Assembly (NCBI GenBank): GCA_022865965.1
Contig: JALHTS010000047.1
Coordinates: 1 to 12,077 of the forward strand
Direction: 5' to 3'
DNA length: 12,077 nucleotides
Source: Ignavibacteriaceae bacterium
GTDB lineage: Bacteria; Bacteroidota; Ignavibacteria; Ignavibacteriales; Ignavibacteriaceae
Part shown: positions 7,002 to 12,077 of the stretch, piece by piece
Position numbering within the stretch: position 1 is the first letter of the stretch
How the letters are laid out: every line of letters begins with the position of its first letter
The notes under the pieces: model-generated
The model's database searches: none
Told to the model about the DNA's origin: nothing
The model's input: the letters and a program-made list of their open reading frames with translations, nothing else
Program-made: the position numbers and the translations under genes

Positions 7002-8375
7002 TTGAATTGGCAAAAACTCTTATCAGATATTCAACTCGGAACAGAAGACAACTTACAAACAGGCAAACCGGACGGTCGAAGTCAGTTTCAAAAAGATTTC
7101 GACAGGATAGTTTTTTCTCCCGCTTTCAGAAGATTGCAGGATAAAACACAGGTCTTCCCTCTTCCGGAAAGTGATTTTGTTCACACAAGGTTAACTCACA
7201 GTCTTGAAGTTTCTGTTGTAGGAAGATCGCTTGGCAATCTTGTCGGTGAAAAAATTATTGAGCGCCATTCTTCATTAAAAAATGATTTTACAAAATTTCA
7301 TTTTGGTGAAATAGTTGCCGCCGCTTGCCTTGCTCACGATATCGGCAATCCGCCGTTTGGTCATTCCGGTGAAGATGCAATATCTGAATACTTTAGAAGT
7401 GGAAACGGAAAAAGATTTGAGAGTATCATTACGGATAAAAAAAAATGGAGCGACCTGACAAAGTTTGAAGGTAATGCTCAGGGATTCAGAATTATAACTA
7501 AGCTTCAGAATCCAAAAGTAAATGGCGGACTACGATTAACTCACGCTACTTTAGCTGCATTAACAAAATATCCAAAAGAATCTTTAACAAACTCTGATAC
7601 AAATAAATCATTACAAAAAAAAATTTATAAAAAATTCGGATTCTTTCAGGCAGAGAAAGAAATATTTCAGAACATTGCTGAACACACCAAACTTATAAAA
7701 TTCAACACCGATGAAAATTTCTGGTGCCGTCATCCTTTAAGTTTTCTTGTTGAAGCCGCAGATGATATCTGTTACAGGATAATGGATCTTGAAGATGGTT
7801 TTCGTCTTGGGCTCGTTTCTTTCAAAGAAACCGAAGAGCTGCTAAAAAATCTTATCCGTGTTGATATTGTTTCGGATTATAATGAAAGAGATGAATCTGA
7901 CAAGATAGGCTATCTCCGTGCAAAATCTATAAACGAACTTATCAAAGAACTCGCGGAAGTTTTTCTTGATAATGAAGATGATATTCTTTCAGCGAAGCTT
8001 GAGGAAGAACTTATTTTACTCATTCCCGGCGCAAAAGGTCTGGAAGAAATTGAACATCTTTCAATTGAGAAAATTTATCGTCACAGAAGTGTTGTTGAAA
8101 GAGAAGCGGCAGGATATGAAGTCCTCAACGGATTGCTTGATTCATTCATAACCGCATTTAATGAATGGCTTGATGGAAATCTAAGTCTCAAAAACCGAAC
8201 AACGGTTAACCTCCTTCCTAAAAGAATATTGCTGTCCTCAAATAAGGAAACAGAAATCTATGAGCGACTGTTAATGATAATTGATTTTGTTTCGGGAATG
8301 ACTGATTCGTTTGCTATATCTTTATTCAGAAAAATTAAAGGCATCTCGCTTCCTGGATCTAAAATCACAGAATAA
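7002..8375 (+). CDS. dgt: dGTPase-like dNTP triphosphohydrolase (HD superfamily)
   Basis: The 457-residue protein belongs to the Dgt family, which splits dGTP, and in many members other dNTPs, into the deoxynucleoside and tripolyphosphate. The N-terminal signature is FSPAFRRLQDKTQVF (38-52), then VHTRLTHSLEVS (60-71). The HD metal site is visible as His66, His112-Asp113 in AHDIGNPPFGHSGE (111-124), and Asp254 or Asp255 in EAADDICYRI. His121 matches the catalytic histidine. FEGNAQGFRI at 155-164 and YRHRSVVEREAAGYE at 359-373 are further family marks. The length is near that of E. coli Dgt (505 residues). It begins with TTG, supported by AAAGGA 7 nt upstream. The gene stands alone, divergent from recG. 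Exact dNTP preference and allosteric behaviour cannot be read from the sequence. A housekeeping role in dNTP-pool control is likely. Defence roles are known for some relatives, but nothing in the neighbourhood suggests one. Confidence 0.9.
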   Translation: MNWQKLLSDIQLGTEDNLQTGKPDGRSQFQKDFDRIVFSPAFRRLQDKTQVFPLPESDFVHTRLTHSLEVSVVGRSLGNLVGEKIIERHSSLKNDFTKFHFGEIVAAACLAHDIGNPPFGHSGEDAISEYFRSGNGKRFESIITDKKKWSDLTKFEGNAQGFRIITKLQNPKVNGGLRLTHATLAALTKYPKESLTNSDTNKSLQKKIYKKFGFFQAEKEIFQNIAEHTKLIKFNTDENFWCRHPLSFLVEAADDICYRIMDLEDGFRLGLVSFKETEELLKNLIRVDIVSDYNERDESDKIGYLRAKSINELIKELAEVFLDNEDDILSAKLEEELILLIPGAKGLEEIEHLSIEKIYRHRSVVEREAAGYEVLNGLLDSFITAFNEWLDGNLSLKNRTTVNLLPKRILLSSNKETEIYERLLMIIDFVSGMTDSFAISLFRKIKGISLPGSKITE

Positions 8376-8381
8376 AAAATA

Positions 8382-8409
8382 GAACGCGGATAACGCTAAT
8401 TACACAGAT
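8382..8409 (+). repeat. Degenerate CGGAT/ACGCT intergenic repeat, copy 1
   Basis: Beginning 7 nt past the dgt stop, this element reads GAACGCGGATAACGCTAATT and then ACACAGAT. It matches the minus-strand element at 9047-9076. Across the core the two share about 20 of 24 aligned positions, with three mismatches and one gap. It is internally repetitive, with CGGAT-type units spaced about 11 bp apart. Confidence 0.6.
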
Positions 8410-8430
8410 ATGTTTTTTAAAAAAATTATT

Positions 8431-8460
8431 CGTCAGTTGGCGAGCAGAGGTCATTCCACT
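8431..8460. other. GC-richer island in the 137-nt dgt-to-8512 spacer
   Basis: The sequence CGTCAGTTGGCGAGCAGAGG, then TCATTCCACT, is less AT-rich than the surrounding spacer and encodes nothing convincing. It loosely resembles dispersed GTCATTGCGAGC-type bacterial intergenic repeats. With one copy visible, its nature is open. Confidence 0.25.
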
Positions 8461-8530
8461 TTTAAAATTTGTCTCATAGCAACTGATAGCTTAACAAAAT
8501 ACCACTAAACTTTTGAAAGGTTTAACGCTT

Positions 8531-8953
8531 ATGAACAGGTTTCTTATCAAACTATTTTTAATTGTTGTTTGTTTTTCTTCTATTTTACAATCTCAATCCA
8601 CTTCTCACAATTCAATGACAGGGAAAAATTGGAAAGAGTTTAATCATTTAACTAAATGCACTTATTTGATAGGCATAGATAATGGTTTGAGCTGGGCATT
8701 AACACTAATTTCACATAAAGTCGATAACAAAGAATATCTGGAAAAAACTAAATCGATTATCTTCGGCAACATTTTGGCTGAAATTGATTATGACGATTTA
8801 GTAAAAGAAGTAAACGAATTTTATAAATTGGGTCCAAACTTAAATATTCCGGTATTATTTGCATTTGATTATACCAAGCGAAGGTATTTAGGTGAAACAG
8901 AATCAGAGTTAGAGGAGCTATTAAGTAGTTGGCGTAAAGTTTTTAATAAATAG
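8531..8953 (+). CDS. Small exported protein of unknown function
   Basis: From the ATG at 8531 the product has 140 residues. An earlier TTG at 8513 would add six residues ahead of the signal peptide and has no ribosome site. The ATG has AAAGG 10 nt upstream. MNRFLIKLFLIVVCFSSILQ is a typical signal peptide (basic start, hydrophobic core), with cleavage likely near residues 21-23, so the mature protein of about 118 residues should be periplasmic or surface-exposed. The mature part reads GKNWKEFNHLTKCTYLIGID, later EVNEFYKLGPNLNIPVLFAF, then ESELEELLSSWRK. This W...K..YL.G.(D)NG...FY...N..IPV...A pattern matches small secreted helical proteins I have seen in many genomes without a known function. 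There is one Cys in the mature part, so no disulphide within the chain is possible. The gene is monocistronic, flanked by two inverted repeat copies, and converges with gpsA. Confidence 0.72.
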   Translation: MNRFLIKLFLIVVCFSSILQSQSTSHNSMTGKNWKEFNHLTKCTYLIGIDNGLSWALTLISHKVDNKEYLEKTKSIIFGNILAEIDYDDLVKEVNEFYKLGPNLNIPVLFAFDYTKRRYLGETESELEELLSSWRKVFNK

Positions 8954-8979
8954 TAAATTTTATTTATCTATAAAATTTA
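8954..8979. terminator. AT-only 10-bp perfect inverted repeat, possible terminator hairpin
   Basis: TAAATTTTAT (8954-8963), a 6-nt loop and ATAAAATTTA (8970-8979) form a perfect hairpin. It begins at the base after the stop codon of the small exported protein. It has no G-C pairs and no T run on the plus strand, so as an intrinsic terminator it would be weak. It lies between convergent genes and may act from either side. Confidence 0.35.
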
Positions 8980-9046
8980 AAGGGTAATGGATAATTTTAG
9001 AAGTCGTTTTGTATTATAGTTGTGAAAAGTTTTTCGAATGAAAGAA

Positions 9047-9076
9047 AATCCGTGTAAATAAGCGTAATCCGTGAAA
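9047..9076 (-). repeat. Degenerate CGGAT/ACGCT intergenic repeat, copy 2
   Basis: On the minus strand this reads ATTTCACGGATTACGCTTAT, then TTACACGGAT. It starts 18 nt past the gpsA stop. The two CACGGAT words (CACGGATTACG and CACGGATTTTC, the latter running just past the element) show the internal repeat. Relative to its upstream gene it has the same orientation as copy 1 after dgt. Confidence 0.6.
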
Positions 9077-9093
9077 TTCTTGCTCTATTGTGA

Positions 9094-10098
9094 TTAAATA
9101 TCGCCTTCGGTTTTCATATCACGCGCCATAAGATCTGTAGTAGCTTTGACGGGGTCTTTCTCTTCAAAGAGGATTTTATATACTTCTGTTGTAATTGGTG
9201 TTTCAATTTCAAACTTCTTTGCAAGTTGAGATGCGGATCGACTTGTTTCAACACCTTCGGCAACCATTTCCATAGATTTTAAAACTTGCTTAAGTGTTTT
9301 ACCTTTCCCGATTTGTTCACCAACATATCTGTTTCTGCTATGCTTGCTCATGCAAGTAACAATAAGATCTCCCATTCCTGAAAGTCCCGCAAAAGTTTTC
9401 GGTCTTGCACCCATTGCCAGACCAAGTCTTGATATTTCCGCAACACCGCGAGTCATAATAGCTGCTTTAGTATTATCACCAAATCCGGCACCGTCAATAA
9501 TTCCCGCACCAATAGCAATTACATTTTTAAATGCACCGCCAAGCTCAACACCTAAAATATCTGTTGAAGAATAAACTCTAAAGTAAGAATTCATAAAAGC
9601 AGATTGAACAGATGCGGCAGTTTCATAATCACTTGAAGCGGCAACAACGGCGGTAGGAATTCTTCGGCTAACTTCCTCTGCATGGCTTGGTCCTGATAGA
9701 GCTGCGATCTGCGAATCGTTTAAATAAGGATCAACATCTTTTAACATTTGAGACATTGTCATCAATGAGTTGTTTTCGATTCCTTTTGATACACTTACAA
9801 GAATTGAATTTCTTATTCCGAAATGCTTAATCTTCTCAACTACACCGCGTAAAAACTGGGAGGGAACTGCTAACACTATTAAATTTTTATTGTCTGTTGC
9901 TTCTTCAAGATCATGCGTAATGATCATTTCTTTAGGAATGCTAACACCTGGCAGATATTGGGAGTTTATTCTTTTCTTATTTAACTCTTTGGCATATCCG
10001 CGATGATATTCCCAAAGTGTAACCTGATGTCCGTTGAAATGAAGAAGAATAGCAAGAGTGGTGCCCCACCCGCCGGCGCCAAGTACAGAAATTTTCAT
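9094..10098 (-). CDS. gpsA: NAD(P)-dependent glycerol-3-phosphate dehydrogenase
   Basis: This cytosolic enzyme of 334 residues reduces dihydroxyacetone phosphate to sn-glycerol 3-phosphate, the backbone precursor of phospholipids. The Rossmann dinucleotide loop is GAGGWGTT (7-14). Further family marks are LAVPSQFLR (76-84), SVSKGIE with Lys105 (102-108), ALSGPSHAEEV (133-143), GGAFKNVIAIGAGI with catalytic Lys191 (187-200), GDNTKAA (207-213) and GLSGMGDLIVTC with Asp244 (238-249), followed by SRNR (254-257). The length is normal for the family and nothing is missing. The ATG at 10098 lies 6 nt after the plsY stop, so the two genes form an operon and translation is probably coupled. PlsY consumes the product of this enzyme. 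Downstream lie a degenerate repeat and the convergent exported-protein gene. Confidence 0.96.
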   Translation of the reverse strand: MKISVLGAGGWGTTLAILLHFNGHQVTLWEYHRGYAKELNKKRINSQYLPGVSIPKEMIITHDLEEATDNKNLIVLAVPSQFLRGVVEKIKHFGIRNSILVSVSKGIENNSLMTMSQMLKDVDPYLNDSQIAALSGPSHAEEVSRRIPTAVVAASSDYETAASVQSAFMNSYFRVYSSTDILGVELGGAFKNVIAIGAGIIDGAGFGDNTKAAIMTRGVAEISRLGLAMGARPKTFAGLSGMGDLIVTCMSKHSRNRYVGEQIGKGKTLKQVLKSMEMVAEGVETSRSASQLAKKFEIETPITTEVYKILFEEKDPVKATTDLMARDMKTEGDI

Positions 10099-10104
10099 TT
10101 TGAA

Positions 10105-10770
10105 TTAAGAAAGTTTCTTTTTGAATGAAAGTTTGTTTTCAGTTCCATTAAGGAGACGGATCACATTTTTCCTGTGCGTCAATATAACCAGAACAGAAAC
10201 AGCTATAACAAATGGAAGCAATGTATTATATCCAACAATGTGTTCATGAAAAACATTTTCTCTGAGAACCATCGCAACAGGAACAGAAACAGCAGCGAAT
10301 ATTGATCCAAGTGAGATGTAGCGCGAGAACATAACAACTAATGCAAAAACTCCAAGTGCTATAAGCATATCAACAGTTACAATTACAATCATAATTCCAA
10401 GTGCTGTTGCAATTCCTTTACCGCCTTTAAACCCGGCAAATACAGTCCATATATGTCCAGCCACAGCAGCAATACCGGCTATAATCTGAACCAAGGTGAA
10501 ATCATCAAAAGGAGAAATGTTGGCAAATGGAAGCCCGCCGTAATGAAGTCTGGCAACAACAACAACAGCAAGCACACCTTTAAGTGCATCAAGAATGATA
10601 ACCATAAGACCATGTTTCCAGCCGAGCACACGCATAACGTTACTTCCGCCTGCATTACCGCTTCCGTGTTCACGAATATCAATTCCTTTTACCGCTTTGC
10701 TTACAATAATACTTGTCGGGATTGACCCTACCAGGTATGAAAGTATTACAATTATTGCCAGTAAAAACAT
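10105..10770 (-). CDS. plsY: Acyl-phosphate:glycerol-3-phosphate acyltransferase PlsY
   Basis: PlsY is an integral membrane enzyme that transfers an acyl group from acyl-phosphate to glycerol 3-phosphate, giving lysophosphatidate. With the ATG at 10770 it has 221 residues. All three conserved motifs are present: HGSGNAGGSNVMR (35-47), GHIWTVFAGFKGGKGIAT (105-122) and HRKNVIRLLNGTENK (199-213). Membrane segments are evident near 2-22, 54-74, 92-112, 124-147, 152-168 and 180-197. The TTG one codon earlier (10773) is less likely, because AAAGGA (10783-10778) is 7 nt from the ATG and only 4 nt from the TTG. The acyl-phosphate supplier PlsX is not in the window. The gene is directly followed by gpsA, so the pair couples substrate supply to the first acylation. 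The aldo/keto reductase upstream is separated by 97 nt, so a separate promoter is possible. Confidence 0.96.
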   Translation of the reverse strand: MFLLAIIVILSYLVGSIPTSIIVSKAVKGIDIREHGSGNAGGSNVMRVLGWKHGLMVIILDALKGVLAVVVVARLHYGGLPFANISPFDDFTLVQIIAGIAAVAGHIWTVFAGFKGGKGIATALGIMIVIVTVDMLIALGVFALVVMFSRYISLGSIFAAVSVPVAMVLRENVFHEHIVGYNTLLPFVIAVSVLVILTHRKNVIRLLNGTENKLSFKKKLS

Positions 10771-10867
10771 CAAAATATCCTTTTTAAGTTCGATTAACCT
10801 AACTATTTATTATCTAAGAAACAATAATAAAATCACAAGCTATTAGATTCACTATTTATAAATCGAT

Positions 10868-12077
10868 TCAGCTATTAATAAAATCCTTTTCCCAGAATTT
10901 GGAAGGATCTCCAACAAAATCCGATTTAATTGAGCCAATAACATCATCAACATATAGTTCGCTTCGCATACCAACCAAAGTGGAAGTTACACTCAGTAAA
11001 GAGTTGATCATCAAAACTGATTTTTGAGAAAGTGATAATTTTTTTTGATTTTCACTCAAATAAGCATCTAATTTTTGATGAATATATCTGTTCTTCTCAT
11101 TTTGCTTTTTTGCCAGATTGCTGTAAATGGAATCTAGTAAAATGTTTGTTGTTACGGCATAATTTCTTAATGCTCGCACAGTATTATTATCATCAAAGAA
11201 TTGGCCAATCTGATTTATTGCATAATTAGCACGCGGTATTAAATGATTGCCTTTTATTTCCCTAAAATTACCGGGACTGGTAAAACTTTCTCTGTTTGAT
11301 TTTAATATATGTGCTAATGAAAGACAAGTAGATATTTTTTTTTGTTCTGATTTTGATATGCTCATAAAGTTAACATACTTATCAACCAAGGTTTTTTCTT
11401 GCTCAGCCAAATCTTCAATCAACTCTGAAATTTCATTCTCGCTTCTATCCTCTGTAACAGGATAATCTGCCAATCTTATTAATTGATTTTTAACAATGGC
11501 ATTCAAAGGACGGTTAACTAACACTCCAAGATTTGCTTCTTCTGCATACTGTAAGAATGTTACTTCATCATTATTTTGATTTTTATTTATTGCCCCGCCC
11601 TGCTCGAAAAGATTCAGGGGAAACTGCACAACAGCAAAATGATTTTTATCCGAAATACCATTTGCAATCTCAATGATTTTCTCTAACGAAGTAAAGTTTG
11701 ACTTAGCTGAAGGCAATCCGAAAGTATTTGAGGAAATACCATAATAATTAATTCGTCCGGTGTTTACTTCTTTTTCAAGATGAATAAATGCCTGTTCAAT
11801 CCTGCGGTAATATTCTTTCTCTCTTCTTTCCTTATCAGATATCTGAGAATACGTCAAGTAATATTCGGGATTATGAAGAAGATAAACATCTATTTTTTCA
11901 AGATTCAATCTTTCTATGGAAAGTGTGATTTGATTCTCTAAAAACTCGGGATGAATGCAGTGCCATAAATCCGGTGAACATTTTGTTACTTCGGGAAATG
12001 GTTTGCCGTTGCTTTCTCTTTCACAGGCTAATTCAAAATTATTTCCCTGAATGTATCCGCCTTTAGAAACAATAACA
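10868..12077 (-). CDS. Aldo/keto reductase with large helical insertion (5' end cut by window)
   Basis: The reading frame stays open from the stop at 10868 to the window end, giving at least 402 residues; the true start lies outside. A TTG at 11908 is only an internal leucine, because upstream codons continue the family sequence: VIVSKGGYIQGNNFELA, then CSPDLWHCIHPEFLENQITL. LSIERLNLEKIDVYLLHNPE is the strand-4 region of aldo/keto reductases, with the histidine of the catalytic tetrad. The Asp, Tyr and Lys of the tetrad would lie upstream, beyond or near the window edge. In the 346 residues counted from 11908, VLVNRPLNA at 129-137 marks strand 7 and LSVTSTLVGMRSELYVDDVI near 309-328 is the usual C-terminal NADP-binding end. 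Between them lie about 170 mostly helical, charged residues that a standard 300-330-residue member lacks. The substrate is unknown; a sugar or aldehyde oxidoreductase is the most one can say. Confidence 0.8.
   Translation of the reverse strand, partial: VIVSKGGYIQGNNFELACERESNGKPFPEVTKCSPDLWHCIHPEFLENQITLSIERLNLEKIDVYLLHNPEYYLTYSQISDKERREKEYYRRIEQAFIHLEKEVNTGRINYYGISSNTFGLPSAKSNFTSLEKIIEIANGISDKNHFAVVQFPLNLFEQGGAINKNQNNDEVTFLQYAEEANLGVLVNRPLNAIVKNQLIRLADYPVTEDRSENEISELIEDLAEQEKTLVDKYVNFMSISKSEQKKISTCLSLAHILKSNRESFTSPGNFREIKGNHLIPRANYAINQIGQFFDDNNTVRALRNYAVTTNILLDSIYSNLAKKQNEKNRYIHQKLDAYLSENQKKLSLSQKSVLMINSLLSVTSTLVGMRSELYVDDVIGSIKSDFVGDPSKFWEKDFINS

Noticed and set aside
7002..8375. dgt as an anti-phage defence gene
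   Set aside because: No defence, toxin or mobile genes are nearby and the protein looks like an ordinary full-length housekeeping Dgt.
8410..8427. T-run and A-run after dgt as an intrinsic terminator
   Set aside because: It is a low-complexity TTTTTT-AAAAAAA palindrome without a G-C stem, which is too weak to call.
8513..8530. TTG at 8513 as the start of the small exported protein
   Set aside because: It has no ribosome site and would put six residues before a normal signal peptide. The ATG at 8531 has AAAGG 10 nt upstream.
10768..10773. TTG at 10773 as the start of plsY
   Set aside because: The next codon is ATG and has the better spacing (7 nt) from AAAGGA; the TTG would have only 4 nt.
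11868..11908. TTG at 11908 as the start of the aldo/keto reductase
   Set aside because: The frame stays open to 12077, and the upstream codons continue typical family sequence ending in SIERLNLEKIDVYLLHNP, so the gene is cut by the window edge.

Overview
The window is AT-rich, double-stranded chromosomal DNA from a free-living bacterium. The organism is probably from the Bacteroidota/Chlorobi (FCB) side of the tree, and an Ignavibacteria-like genome is my best guess. Three things point there: a Bacteroidetes-type promoter motif (TTG, 19 nt, TATATTTG) ahead of one operon, Shine-Dalgarno sequences of the AAAGGA type, and degenerate intergenic repeats of a kind I associate with that group. The assignment is an inference, since no rRNA or other marker is present. 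I see no tRNA, CRISPR array, insertion sequence or phage gene.

Layout. (1) Positions 1-333, minus strand: the N-terminal part of an isoprenylcysteine-carboxyl-methyltransferase-like membrane protein, cut by the window edge. (2) Positions 557-4369, minus strand: a tightly packed four-gene operon. In transcription order it holds a D-Ala-D-Ala-ligase-like ATP-grasp ligase, a second divergent ATP-grasp ligase, a GNAT acetyltransferase and a KamA-type lysine 2,3-aminomutase. The genes overlap by 4 nt and 26 nt and then lie 9 nt apart. A rho-independent terminator follows kamA. (3) Positions 4370-4684: a gene-free stretch with a probable promoter and degenerate short repeats. (4) recG (minus) and a Dgt-family dNTP triphosphohydrolase (plus) are divergent across 112 nt. 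(5) Positions 8531-8953, plus strand: a small exported protein of unknown function, bracketed by two inverted copies of a degenerate CGGAT-type repeat. (6) plsY-gpsA (minus): a two-gene operon for glycerol-3-phosphate and lysophosphatidate synthesis. (7) Position 10868 to the window end, minus strand: an aldo/keto reductase with a long helical insertion, cut at its 5' end.

Most of the window is housekeeping: RecG in recombination and repair, Dgt in nucleotide-pool control, and GpsA with PlsY in phospholipid entry. The part that stands out is the kamA operon. KamA keeps every residue expected of a genuine lysine 2,3-aminomutase. It is translationally linked to two different peptide-bond-type ligases and an acetyltransferase, which suggests a small pathway making a beta-lysine-containing or otherwise amide-linked metabolite. 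I know of no characterised pathway with this exact gene set.
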